Origin: Dyella silvae
GTDB lineage: Bacteria; Pseudomonadota; Gammaproteobacteria; Xanthomonadales; Rhodanobacteraceae
Length of the DNA: 64,000 nt
NCBI RefSeq assembly: GCF_026421305.1
Contig: NZ_JAPJBQ010000009.1
Span: 108,258 to 172,257 of the forward strand
Direction of reading: 5' to 3'
The translations under genes were made by a program, and so were the position numbers. This document shows, piece by piece, positions 54,844-63,922 of the stretch. Positions within the stretch are counted from its first letter, which is position 1. Each line of letters opens with the position of its first letter. The notes beneath the pieces were generated by a model. The model had not been told where the DNA came from. It worked only from the letters and a program-made list of their open reading frames with translations, and did no database searches.

Positions 54844-56001
54844 TCAACCCTTGTGCGCGTACAGCAATTCCATCTCAAAACCATCCATGCCGAGATGCCC
54901 TTGCTCTATGACGGCACGGCCATCGTCGTTGGGAATCCTCTGCTGCAAGATCCAGAAGTACGCGGCATTGCGCACGCCATTCAGATGGCCGCCGTTGCTC
55001 GCATAGTAGGGAAAGGTTTCCGGGTGCAAGGTCCAATGAGCGGCCTGTGCATACGCGAGGTTGAGTTGGTGGCCTGCATCGCCGGCGTAAATATTGATTC
55101 CATCGTTATGGAAGATCTCAGCGGCCAGCGTGGTGGGAAGCAGTAAGTAATGGGTGTAGGAGAGACCATTGACGCCCTTGTCCGGTCCGCCGCAGTAATT
55201 TGAGGTATTGCTGCGACAGATCTCCGCCGGCAACGATCCATCCGGCGCTACCTGGCTAAGCATCAGGGCACGCCAGCGCTGTGCGGCCCGCTGCATCAAG
55301 CTGCGGTCGTGCAGATAAGCCGCGCTGCTTGCCTCGAGAAGCACACCCCAGTTGCCAAAGTTGTTGGTGCGCGATGCCGTTGAAACCGGCAGCACACGCT
55401 GTCGCACGAATGCGCGAAACGCAGCATCGTTCCATTGAGCATCGGTACGCACCATGGATGCGGCTAATGCGTACAAGGGGAAGGTGAAATTAAAGTCGGC
55501 GACGCCTTGTCCCTGGCCGATGTGCTGCACACCCGTAGCCCAGGCATCAAGTATTCGCTCGCTCGCCATGGCATAACGCCTGTCGCCGCTGGCCGCAAAA
55601 CACATCGCCTCACGGTAAGCCACATGGCCATCGTCGGTGAAGGGCTTGGCGATACGCTGCTCGCCCTCACGATCGACGTAATGTTGGGGAGGCGAAAAGT
55701 CGCTAACGGGGTGTGGCGTGTAGCCAAGGTCACGATCGCAGTTGGAGCGAAGCGCCTGCCATCGTGCCGGTGCCGCTCGCAAAGCGTTGACTTCGTCCTT
55801 GCCTGGCCAAACGGATGACGCATCCGTCACGGTGGTGGCGCTTTGCGTCGATGGTGCGTCATGGCGGGTGGCTTCGCTGGCGCAGCCTGTCATGGTCGCC
55901 GCGACGGTCATCACTAAGGCGTAAAGCCGGTGGCCATGATCCCTAGTCTTATGTCCGCAGAGGTGTTGCTTCGCTGGACGATCGGCTTGCTTGCTGGCCA
56001 T
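54844..56001 (-). CDS. Alginate-lyase-family lipoprotein (PL5-like)
   Basis: This 385-residue protein has an N-terminal hydrophobic segment ending in a lipobox-like MTGC, and an all-helical body with NNFGNWGVLLEASSAAYLHD, the conserved region of alginate lyases with its asparagine and tryptophan. Later GLSYTHYLLLP is also typical. It would cleave a uronate polymer in the periplasm or at the cell surface. The 28 residues before the hydrophobic part are unusually long. No other alginate gene is near. Confidence 0.82.
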   Translation of the reverse strand: MASKQADRPAKQHLCGHKTRDHGHRLYALVMTVAATMTGCASEATRHDAPSTQSATTVTDASSVWPGKDEVNALRAAPARWQALRSNCDRDLGYTPHPVSDFSPPQHYVDREGEQRIAKPFTDDGHVAYREAMCFAASGDRRYAMASERILDAWATGVQHIGQGQGVADFNFTFPLYALAASMVRTDAQWNDAAFRAFVRQRVLPVSTASRTNNFGNWGVLLEASSAAYLHDRSLMQRAAQRWRALMLSQVAPDGSLPAEICRSNTSNYCGGPDKGVNGLSYTHYLLLPTTLAAEIFHNDGINIYAGDAGHQLNLAYAQAAHWTLHPETFPYYASNGGHLNGVRNAAYFWILQQRIPNDDGRAVIEQGHLGMDGFEMELLYAHKG

Positions 56002-56204
56002 AAATTGAGATGGGCGCCTAAGTTAAAGATCAATGATATGTCGAAGAAGAGGGGGCATCTCACATGCGAGCAAGATGCTTTTTAGCAATTGTTCTTCAGA
56101 TGACAGAGTTTCTCATCGTGAATGTCCACCATGTCTCACATACGGCGCGCCAAGGAGGGGCACTCGCCGGAACAGACGGATGAGACTATGGGGGGAGTTA
56201 GACC

Positions 56205-57059
56205 GTGACCCATGTATTGCAGGTCCCCATACCGTTCCGCTGCCCAGGGCCAGAGCTTCGCCAACGGGCTGGCTGCACATCGAATGATGAATACACGTGC
56301 TGGTTTTCCGCCAGCTGCGTTTCCACCTTAGATGTAGACACCATTCCGGAAGCGATGGAAGCCAGACAGCGGGCCTTGGCGGCGGCAGCGCTTCAGCGAT
56401 TGCAATGGCACGAGTTGATGGAGCCATCAACCATTCAGCTCATTCTCGGGGAAGGGCGTGTGCGCGTGCTGAGGCGCGGCGACGTCTTGTTTCACCGGAA
56501 TGCGGAATTTCAGGATATTGCGCTCATTCTCAGCGGCGCGATTGAGTCGAGTGTTATGTCCGTCGATGGCCGTAAACAGGTCGTCGCCTATGGTGCACCG
56601 GGCGATATCCTCAATCTCTTCGCCTGTTTCGACGGTCAAAGAAATGCCTATGACCACGTCGCCAGAACGGACGGCAAGGTGATTTTGTTGTCTCGACACA
56701 CGGTGAACGAAGCAAGATTCGCTGATCAAAGGTTCACTGATCTATTGATAAGCAAGATATGCCGTATAGGCAGAAGGGCGCATCAACTTCTACCGAGTCA
56801 TTCACTGCTTTCGCTCAGGAAGCGTTGCCTATTAGTGCTGCTTCAACTCGCGGATAAATTCGGCGTGGAATCGTCCCGTGGCGTAGCCATTGGCTTGAAG
56901 TTATCCCAGGAAGAAGTCGCCGACATCGTCGGGTGCAGCAGGCCGAAGGTCAACGCGGAGATGAAAGCGTTAGAACGCATGGGGCTCATCGATGTTCTTT
57001 ATCGGTGTATTCACATTGTTGACTACCCGCGACTACTCGCGCTTGCCATGAGCGACTAA
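56205..57059 (+). CDS. Crp/Fnr-family regulator next to the autotransporter
   Basis: This 284-residue protein has a cyclic-nucleotide-type effector domain (RRGDVLFHRNAEFQDIALIL, APGDILNLFACFDG) and a C-terminal winged helix with LSQEEVADIVGCSRPKVNAE. It lacks the FNR cysteine cluster. GGGGGAG seven bases before the GTG at 56205 supports that start. MEARQRALAA at 56355 is an alternative. It lies 360 bases upstream of the autotransporter in the same direction, so it may control it, though this is inferred from position only. Confidence 0.85.
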   Translation: MTHVLQVPIPFRCPGPELRQRAGCTSNDEYTCWFSASCVSTLDVDTIPEAMEARQRALAAAALQRLQWHELMEPSTIQLILGEGRVRVLRRGDVLFHRNAEFQDIALILSGAIESSVMSVDGRKQVVAYGAPGDILNLFACFDGQRNAYDHVARTDGKVILLSRHTVNEARFADQRFTDLLISKICRIGRRAHQLLPSHSLLSLRKRCLLVLLQLADKFGVESSRGVAIGLKLSQEEVADIVGCSRPKVNAEMKALERMGLIDVLYRCIHIVDYPRLLALAMSD

Positions 57060-57419
57060 GGCTGGTGTAAAGCCCTCGATTGAAAGGTGAGAAGCGAGCT
57101 GCTCTGGACTCGAATCAGAGAGGCTGAGTCGCCATGCTTCCGAAAGTCCCAGGACTTTCCCGGCCGCACTTGGTGTTCGCCCCTGGCCCGCGGCGGCCAT
57201 CCTTTTGAAGCACGATCCGGCATTCATTCTGTTTGCCCGGGCGTGACTTCGTCTCATCTGTCATGTGCAGAACAGAGTTCAGAAACAGCAGGTGGCACCC
57301 TCGACCAGTGTCCGGCAGAGCAATCCGACGTGCGAATGCGGTTGCTGTGCCGGTATGGGAAACGCGACCTGCTCGCGTTCCTGAGGAAAGAGTCACCCAC
57401 CTGTAAGCAGGTCTCAATT
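57060..57419. other. Leader region upstream of the autotransporter
   Basis: About 360 bases. The autotransporter frame is open back to 57087, but the extra residues look non-coding and the extended signal peptide motif begins only at 57420. Probably promoter and untranslated leader. Confidence 0.5.
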
Positions 57420-60400
57420 GTGAACAGGGTTTTCAAAAATATATGGTGCGAGAAAAGGCGCACCTTCGTGGCGGCCAGCGAACTGGCCAAGGGCCAAAAG
57501 CGGGGCAGCGGGGCGAGCCGCCTGCTGCGGACGATTTCCTTGATCTGCGCCTTCGGCTTTGCTGCCGCTTCCGGGCGCACCATGGCGCAGACATGCACCC
57601 CTGCGTCGAATTCAACGAACACCACTTCCAGTTCGAACACGTGTGCAGGTAGTGCCGGAACTGCAGGCGCGAATGGCTCGTCGGGAACGTCTGCCAGTGC
57701 TGGAACAGGTGGCAATGGCACCCCGTCATCAACGGCTGGCAGCTCCGGCAGCGCTGGCGGTGATGGCGTTCTTGCCGGCGATAGTGTGACCTGGACCAAT
57801 AGCAGCACAGCGATCACCGGGGGTGCCGGTGGCACAGGTGGCACCGGTGGCGCGGGTGGTGCAGGCGCAAGTAACAGCACAGCCGGGGCGGCCGGTGGCG
57901 ATGGCGCAGCGAGTACAAGCGGCGGCAACGGTGGTACCGGTGGCGACGGCGCTTTTGGTGGTACTGATTTCAATGTCACTAATACCGGGAAGATCGCGGG
58001 CGGCACTGGCGGCAACGGCGGACTTGCCGCCTCTGGCGGCAACGGCGGAGCTGGCGGCGCAGGCAGCACAGGCAACGGTGGCGCCGGTGGCGTGGGCGGA
58101 GACGGTGCGCGCGGGTCAGACGGTGGTGCCGGAGGCAGTGGCATCCTCGGCGGCACAAGCTTCGTGCTCACCAATTCCGGGACGATCAGCGGCGGCGCCG
58201 GTGGCAAAGCCGGCGCCGGTGCCAACGGTGGTACGGGTGGTCGCGGTGGTAGCGGCGGCGTCGGTAGCAACGGTGGCCAAGGTGGCGCCAGCGGCACAGG
58301 CGGCACAGGCGGTACAGGTGGCGCCGGCGGTAGCGGTGTCGGATCTGCGACCGGTGACGGCAGCTTCATCCTGACCAATAACGTTGGCGCCACCATCACG
58401 GGTGGCAACGGCGGGGTAGCCGGTAATGGTGGCCTCGCTCAGGGCGGCTCGGGAGGGACGGCCGGCACAGGTGGCATGGCTGGCCTGAACGGCTTGGCGC
58501 GCGGCGGTGCAGGTGGCCTTGGTGGCGCGGGCGGCAATGCGGTCACCAGTGGTAACGGTGCGCTGATTACCAACAGTGGTTCGATGACGGGCGGCAACGG
58601 TGGCGGCGGTGCCGGTGGCAGCGGTGGTCCCGCCCCTCCGGTTACGCCGGGCATAGGGGGCAACGGCGGCGTCGGCGGCCAGGGCATCGGTATTGCCAGC
58701 AGTGGCGATGCCTTCACGCTTCTGAACAACAGCGGGGCCACGATTACGGGCGGCACCGGCGGATCGGGTGGGGCAGGCGGTAGTAATAGTTCCGGTAGGT
58801 CGGCCGGTGGCAACGGTGGTGCGGGCGGGGCAGGCGTCAACGCGGAAGCCGCCGGTTCCAGCCTTACGAGTGCCGGCACCATCAACGGTGGTGCCGGCGG
58901 AGCCACCAATTGGCTATCGGTCTCCGGCAATGGCGGCAATGGTGGCGCAGGTGTTGCCGGTTCGGGTTTTACGTTGAACCAAACCGCGGGAACGATCAGC
59001 GGCGGCAACGGTGGCAACGGCAAGACAACCGGCGGTGCCGGTGGTGTCGGCATCGTCAGCACAGGTGATGCCACTATCACGATCAACGGTGCGGTGGCGG
59101 GTGGCATTGCCGGTGCATCGAATGGAGTGGCAACAAACACGCGCGCGAACGCAGTCCAGTTAAGCGGCGGCGGCAATACCTTGATGCTGATGGCCGACTA
59201 CAGCTTCACCGGCAATGTCGTCAGCAACAGTGGGACAACCAACGGCGGTGACGCACTGGCGCTTGGCGGCACAGTCGACCAGACGTTTGACACCACGCAG
59301 TTGGGTGACGTGGGTTCGACTGCCCAGTATCAGGGGTTTGATCTTTTTCTGAAGACCGGCACCAGCACGTGGACGCTGACTGGCGCCAACATCTACGGCG
59401 GCACCACCAGCGTCAGTGAAGGTACGCTGCAGGCCGGCGCGTCAAATACGTTCAGCCCGAACTCGCCGGTAACGGTGGCCAGTGGCGGCACACTCGACCT
59501 CAACGGCTTCGACCAGACACTTATCAGCCTGACGAACGCGGGCCGGGTAACCCTGGGCAATAACACGCCGCCAGGCACCACGCTGACGGTGACCAACTAC
59601 GCCGGCCAAAACGGCACCCTCGTTCTCAATGAGGTGCTCAACGACGGCGCCACCGTGGGCGACCGGCTCATCGTCAATGGCGGTAGCGTGACTGGCCACA
59701 CTCAATTGGCTATCAACAACGTCGGCGGGCTCGGTGCAGCCACGACTGGCAATGGCATTGAGGTCGTGCAAGGCATCAACGGAGCCGACACGACCGCGCA
59801 GAGCAGCAAAGATGGCTTTACCCTGGCCAGCGCGGTGATGGCCGGTCCTTATGTATACAGATTGCGGGCTGGCGATAGCCGGGGCGCGGGTCAACACTGG
59901 TACCTGACGACGCAGGCTCCGACTCCTCCGACGCCAGTCGATCCGACTACTCCGACCACACCGACTCCTCCGACTCCAGTCGATCCGGCTACTCCGACTA
60001 CTCCAACTCCTCCGACTCCCGTCGATCCGGCTACTCCAACCACTCCCACTCCGGTTGATCCGGCGCTCCAGATGTACCGCCCGGAAGCCGCACGTTTGCC
60101 GGCGGCGATGGAAATGATCAACGCCATGACGCAAGCGGCGTTGGCCACCCGTCACGATCGAGAGGGGGATGCGATCGCCACCGATCAAGGTCCGGCGGTT
60201 TGGGGGCGCACGCTTGTCTCCAGCCTCGACCAGCACAGCACCGGTGTCACCCAAGCCGGGCTGACGGGTAGCGTGACCGGCCTGCAGGTCGGTGCCGCCC
60301 TGTGGCAGGGTGCGACGGCAGATGATTCGCACATCACCGTCGGTGCCTTTGGCACCCTGCTGCACGGTCAGGGCACTGCCACCGGCACGGTGGGCGGTGT

Positions 60401-61028
60401 TGCGGACGCCGCAGCAGGCGTCATCAAGAGCCATGCCTATACGCTGGATGGATACGCCACGTATGAGCGCGCTTCCGGCTTCTACGTCAATGGTGTGATC
60501 CAGGGCGCCATGACGCGCGATCAAACGAATATCGATGCCGGTCGCGTGCAAGGTAACAGCGCCTTGGTGGCACTGGAGGTGGGGCAGCCATTCAAGGTGA
60601 GCCCGAGCTTTGCCGTGGCGCCATTGGCCCAGCTGGTTTACCAACATCAAACCTACGATACGACCACGCTGAGCGGCGGCACCACGGTGTCGTTGGGCTC
60701 GACCTCGGGCGTGAGCGGCAAGCTTGGCGTGCGCGGGATGTGGGATGTCTCGGCCGGTGCAGTGTCCGTGGCGCATCCGTATGTGGAGGTGAACCTGGTC
60801 CACAACGGCACTGATCGCTTTACCGCCACCTACAGCACGTCAGCGGCACAGACGACGCTGCAGAACACCTTTGCGCAAAACGCTGCCGGAGTAGGGGGCG
60901 GCTTGACCGCCAGGCTGGGGACGCGAATCGACTTGTATGGGAAGTTCGATTACCAGCGCGCTCTCGGTACACACCTCGGGGCGAACTGGCAGGCTGCGGC
61001 AAACGTCGGGGTAAGGGTGTCGTTTTAA
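57420..61028 (+). CDS. Glycine-rich autotransporter with extended signal peptide
   Basis: This 1202-residue protein starts at a GTG with VNRVFKNIWCEKRRTFVAAS followed by ELAKG, the extended signal peptide region of type Va autotransporters, then a hydrophobic core ending in MAQTC. The passenger (about residues 60-560) is built of GGAGG/GGTGG runs broken by units such as FVLTNSGTISGG and ALITNSGSMTGG, resembling PE_PGRS-like rungs. A PATR-type segment (YGGTTSVSEGTLQAG), a proline-rich TPPTPVDP linker and a C-terminal barrel ending in VRVSF follow. It would insert in the outer membrane and display a beta-solenoid adhesin. Confidence 0.9.
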   Translation: MNRVFKNIWCEKRRTFVAASELAKGQKRGSGASRLLRTISLICAFGFAAASGRTMAQTCTPASNSTNTTSSSNTCAGSAGTAGANGSSGTSASAGTGGNGTPSSTAGSSGSAGGDGVLAGDSVTWTNSSTAITGGAGGTGGTGGAGGAGASNSTAGAAGGDGAASTSGGNGGTGGDGAFGGTDFNVTNTGKIAGGTGGNGGLAASGGNGGAGGAGSTGNGGAGGVGGDGARGSDGGAGGSGILGGTSFVLTNSGTISGGAGGKAGAGANGGTGGRGGSGGVGSNGGQGGASGTGGTGGTGGAGGSGVGSATGDGSFILTNNVGATITGGNGGVAGNGGLAQGGSGGTAGTGGMAGLNGLARGGAGGLGGAGGNAVTSGNGALITNSGSMTGGNGGGGAGGSGGPAPPVTPGIGGNGGVGGQGIGIASSGDAFTLLNNSGATITGGTGGSGGAGGSNSSGRSAGGNGGAGGAGVNAEAAGSSLTSAGTINGGAGGATNWLSVSGNGGNGGAGVAGSGFTLNQTAGTISGGNGGNGKTTGGAGGVGIVSTGDATITINGAVAGGIAGASNGVATNTRANAVQLSGGGNTLMLMADYSFTGNVVSNSGTTNGGDALALGGTVDQTFDTTQLGDVGSTAQYQGFDLFLKTGTSTWTLTGANIYGGTTSVSEGTLQAGASNTFSPNSPVTVASGGTLDLNGFDQTLISLTNAGRVTLGNNTPPGTTLTVTNYAGQNGTLVLNEVLNDGATVGDRLIVNGGSVTGHTQLAINNVGGLGAATTGNGIEVVQGINGADTTAQSSKDGFTLASAVMAGPYVYRLRAGDSRGAGQHWYLTTQAPTPPTPVDPTTPTTPTPPTPVDPATPTTPTPPTPVDPATPTTPTPVDPALQMYRPEAARLPAAMEMINAMTQAALATRHDREGDAIATDQGPAVWGRTLVSSLDQHSTGVTQAGLTGSVTGLQVGAALWQGATADDSHITVGAFGTLLHGQGTATGTVGGVADAAAGVIKSHAYTLDGYATYERASGFYVNGVIQGAMTRDQTNIDAGRVQGNSALVALEVGQPFKVSPSFAVAPLAQLVYQHQTYDTTTLSGGTTVSLGSTSGVSGKLGVRGMWDVSAGAVSVAHPYVEVNLVHNGTDRFTATYSTSAAQTTLQNTFAQNAAGVGGGLTARLGTRIDLYGKFDYQRALGTHLGANWQAAANVGVRVSF
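57640..59100 (+). repeat. Glycine-rich coding repeats of the autotransporter passenger
   Basis: GGTGGCGCCGGTGG-type runs code for GGAGGTGG units, interrupted about eight times by TNSGTISGG-like segments. The opposite strand is free of stops for long stretches because of this composition, giving spurious proline-rich frames. Confidence 0.85.
59922..60066 (+). repeat. Tandem proline-rich linker repeats
   Basis: About three copies of a unit coding TPPTPVDPATPT lie between passenger and barrel. Such linkers may vary in length between strains by slippage. Confidence 0.8.
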
Positions 61029-61045
61029 CCCTCAGGAACCGCGTG

Positions 61046-61077
61046 CCCTCCCTCTGCTCTCATGTGGGGGGAGGGTC
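61046..61077 (+). terminator. Possible hairpin after the autotransporter gene
   Basis: CCCTCCC (61047-61053) can pair with GGGAGGG (61070-61076). No T-run follows, so the terminator call is weak. Confidence 0.3.
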
Positions 61078-61240
61078 CTCCCAAGATCTCCCATCCGCGA
61101 CTTTTGATGGTGAGCCACAGGATTGATTCGTTTCGAAGACGACGGCGAATGGCTCGATGCTGAAACCCTGGACCGGCGTTCAGGCGCATTGCTAGGATGC
61201 CTTCGGCCGCTTGGCCGAGGGGATTCAAACAGGGGAAAAC

Positions 61241-61891
61241 ATGAAGAAGTTCTGCTGTGCGGCGGCCATTGCCGTCGTTCTGAGTGGGTGTGTGTCCGCG
61301 CCCACCAAGTCGTTGGATTCAGGGTCAGCTCTGCAGGGCAAGCATGTTGTGGTGACGCAATATGCCAAGCCGGACTTTTCTGCCATGACGCCTGGAAAGG
61401 CTGCGTTTGGCATGTTTGGCGCCATGGCGATGGTCAGCGCGGGCAATGAACTGGTTAAGTCCGAGAATATCGAAGACCCGGCCATTGAAATCAGCGAACA
61501 GATCGCTAATGACATGGCGGTAAAACGATCGGCTACGGTGCTTCCGTCTTCGCATCAGATTGCCGCTGACGACAATCCAGCGTCATTGGTGAAGATCTAT
61601 CCCGGCGCTGACGTCATCCTCGATGTAAAGACCATCAACTGGATGTACAGCTACTACCCGACCCAGTGGAGCAAGTATCACGTCTTTTATGCGGCGCGTG
61701 TTCGTCTGATTGACGGCAAGACCGGTGCATTGGTTGCACAGCAATTGTGCAAGGTTGATCCGACCGATCCCAATGACCCGCCGACGAACGACGCCCTTCG
61801 GGCAGATCATGCGGCACTGCTGAAGCAGTTCCTTCATAAGGCCGCCAGCACGTGCGTTAGCAACGTCGAGCAGCAGGCACTGAGAGCGTAA
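61241..61891 (+). CDS. Hypothetical lipoprotein downstream of the autotransporter
   Basis: This 216-residue protein has a lipoprotein signal with lipobox LSGC (MKKFCCAAAIAVVLSGC), then SLDSGSALQGKHVVVTQY and later YSYYPTQWSKYHVFYAARVR. I recognise no function. AGGGG precedes the ATG at 61241, while the frame extends ten codons upstream. It follows the autotransporter in the same direction about 210 bases on and may help its assembly, but that is only position-based. Confidence 0.78.
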   Translation: MKKFCCAAAIAVVLSGCVSAPTKSLDSGSALQGKHVVVTQYAKPDFSAMTPGKAAFGMFGAMAMVSAGNELVKSENIEDPAIEISEQIANDMAVKRSATVLPSSHQIAADDNPASLVKIYPGADVILDVKTINWMYSYYPTQWSKYHVFYAARVRLIDGKTGALVAQQLCKVDPTDPNDPPTNDALRADHAALLKQFLHKAASTCVSNVEQQALRA

Positions 61892-61958
61892 CGCGGCTCC
61901 CAGGCTGTCTTGAACTTTCCTGGATCGCGCCGAGCCGAACGCTACGACATGAGGCATG

Positions 61959-62864
61959 TCAGACGCGTTCGGCTTGGCCATCCTTGTTCACGCTCGTACG
62001 GTCCACAAAGCTTGCGATTCGCGGGGCGATGGTGGGCAGGCATTCTTCAAGCGCGAAGTGCCCGGTATCCAGCACGTGCAGCTCAGCGTTCGGTACGTCG
62101 TCCAGATAAGCCCGCGCGCCAGCCTCCACGAAAAATGGATCGTGACGACCCCAGAAGATCAGCGTTGGCGGTTGGTGTTCGCGCAGCCAGGCCTGCCACT
62201 GCGGGTACAGAGTGATGTTGGAGTGGTAGTTCAGTGCGAGATCGATCTGGATCTGCGCCCGGCCAGGTAGATCGAGGAAGTGCTGGTCCATGGTCCAGCC
62301 ATCGGGGGAGATCCGCTCGGGATGTGCCGCGCCGGTGAGGTACTGGCTACGCGTCATCTCCAGCGTCAGCAGGCCAAGCACGCCTTCTTCGGCACCTTTC
62401 ACACCCGGCTTCATCGCGGTGAATTCCTGCGCAATCGGGCTGAGGCCAGCCGTGTAAGCGTTGCCGTTCTGGATCACCAAACCCTCGATCCACTCCGGAT
62501 GGCGCGCCGCCAGACGAAAACCTACCGGTGCGCCGAAATCGAACATATAGGCCACGAAGCGATCCAGTCTGAGTGCGCGGCAGAAGCCTTCGATCACATC
62601 CGCCAGGCTGTCGAAGCTATAGGCAAACGTTCCGCCTAGCGTGGCCGGGACGGGGGCGTCACTGTGGCCAAAGCCGGGATAGTCCGGTGCAACCAAGTGA
62701 TAGCGGTCGCCCAGCGCATCCATCAATCGGCGGTACTGATGCGACGACGACGGAAAACCATGCAGCAGCAATAAGGTCGGTGCGTCCTTGGGGCCGGCCT
62801 CCCGATAGAAGACTTTGATGCCGTCGACGTCAACGTAGTGATGGGAGATCTGCGGGATGTTCAT
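61959..62864 (-). CDS. Alpha/beta hydrolase, haloalkane dehalogenase / epoxide hydrolase type
   Basis: This 301-residue protein has LLLHGFPSSSHQYRRLM, the motif FDFGAPVGFR with an aspartate nucleophile, and a late histidine in DTGHFALEE. These are the marks of haloalkane dehalogenases and epoxide hydrolases, with no signal peptide. The start MNIPQISHHYVD at 62864 fits the family. It is divergent from a LysR gene 105 bases away, which probably controls it. Confidence 0.86.
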   Translation of the reverse strand: MNIPQISHHYVDVDGIKVFYREAGPKDAPTLLLLHGFPSSSHQYRRLMDALGDRYHLVAPDYPGFGHSDAPVPATLGGTFAYSFDSLADVIEGFCRALRLDRFVAYMFDFGAPVGFRLAARHPEWIEGLVIQNGNAYTAGLSPIAQEFTAMKPGVKGAEEGVLGLLTLEMTRSQYLTGAAHPERISPDGWTMDQHFLDLPGRAQIQIDLALNYHSNITLYPQWQAWLREHQPPTLIFWGRHDPFFVEAGARAYLDDVPNAELHVLDTGHFALEECLPTIAPRIASFVDRTSVNKDGQAERV

Positions 62865-62969
62865 CGGTCTGGCTTCTTTCGCATCGAGGTGTGCGCATGA
62901 TGGAGAGAATGGCCGGTACCCGTAAGATGCCACCTCCGAACTCACTATTCACTCCGGGCGAACGACCAC

Positions 62970-63887
62970 ATGAGCGAAGTCAGCGGTATCAACCTCAATC
63001 GGCTGGCGGTGTTTGTCGCGGTGGTCGAGGAGGGTACATTCGCCGGCGCCGCGCGACGGCTCGATGTCGCCAAGGCGATGGTCACCACGCACATTCAGAA
63101 GCTGGAGGCTGAACTTCGCGCCACCTTGTTGGTGCGCACCACTCGCAGCGTGAGTCTGACCGAGGCCGGTCAGGCCTTCTATGAAGCGAGCCGCGTCATC
63201 GTCGAGCAAGCCGAGGCGGCGATCGAATCCGCGCGTTGCCACAGCGGCGAAGTCACCGGCACGCTGCGCGTCACCGCACCGATGGACTACGCCGCAACCG
63301 TCGTCGCGCCGGTCGCTGCCGCACTGACCCAGGCACACCCCTCGCTGCGCATCGAACTCATCACGGCCGACCGCGTGCTGGATCTGGTCGCCGACCGTGT
63401 GGACGTCGGCATCCGTCTTGGCTGGCTCGCTGACTCCAGCCATCAGGCCGTGAAACTCGGCAGCTTTGCCCTATGGCTGGTCGCCAGCCCCAGTCTGTTG
63501 CGCGCGGGTGGCCTGCCAAAGTCCCCGCAAGACCTCTCGGGGCGGCCGATGGCGGCGTTCTCGGTGCTCGATAAACCGGCCCATTGGACATTCGCCGGGC
63601 CGCAAGGCGAAGCCGAGGAGGTTTTCTTTGACGCGGTGTTTACCGCCGACTCGGCGGTAGCGATGAAGCAGGTCGTGCTGAGTGGCGGCGGCTTCGGTGT
63701 GATGACGGATTTCACCGTAAGCCAGGACATCGAAGCGGGCAGGTTGATTCGTGTATTGCCGCAGTGGACGCTACCCGAAGGAGGCATTTATGCGGTGTTT
63801 CCCGCTTCGACGCAGCGGGCGCTCAAGGTCAGAGTGTTTGTGGATGCGTTGCGGGCGCATGTGGAGGGTGCACTAAGGAAGGTTTGA
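62970..63887 (+). CDS. LysR-family transcriptional regulator
   Basis: This 305-residue protein begins MSEVSGINLNRLAVFVAVVE with the helix-turn-helix TFAGAARRLDVAKAMVTTHI and a LysR substrate domain (RVTAPMDYAATVVAPVAAAL). It belongs to the CrgA/AaeR-like group. The divergent hydrolase gene is its likely target. A hairpin repeat and a long perfect inverted repeat follow the stop. Confidence 0.9.
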   Translation: MSEVSGINLNRLAVFVAVVEEGTFAGAARRLDVAKAMVTTHIQKLEAELRATLLVRTTRSVSLTEAGQAFYEASRVIVEQAEAAIESARCHSGEVTGTLRVTAPMDYAATVVAPVAAALTQAHPSLRIELITADRVLDLVADRVDVGIRLGWLADSSHQAVKLGSFALWLVASPSLLRAGGLPKSPQDLSGRPMAAFSVLDKPAHWTFAGPQGEAEEVFFDAVFTADSAVAMKQVVLSGGGFGVMTDFTVSQDIEAGRLIRVLPQWTLPEGGIYAVFPASTQRALKVRVFVDALRAHVEGALRKV

Positions 63888-63896
63888 ATAATCACT

Positions 63897-63920
63897 GTCA
63901 TCCCCGCGAAGGCGGGAAGC
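63897..63920 (+). repeat. GTCATCCCCGCGAA hairpin repeat, second copy
   Basis: GTCATCCCCGC-GAAG-GCGGGAA is a near copy of the repeat at 13727-13761, again directly after a gene. Confidence 0.75.
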
Positions 63921-63922
63921 GC

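Noticed and set aside
57254..58408. A 384-codon proline-rich frame opposite the autotransporter
   Set aside because: It is the complement of glycine codons in the passenger repeats and has no ribosome site.
57640..59100. Regular repeats that might suggest a CRISPR array
   Set aside because: They are coding glycine repeats without unique spacers, and there are no cas genes.
59442..60803. A 453-codon frame opposite the autotransporter barrel
   Set aside because: Antisense to a barrel domain with clear family features; composition is unlike a real protein.
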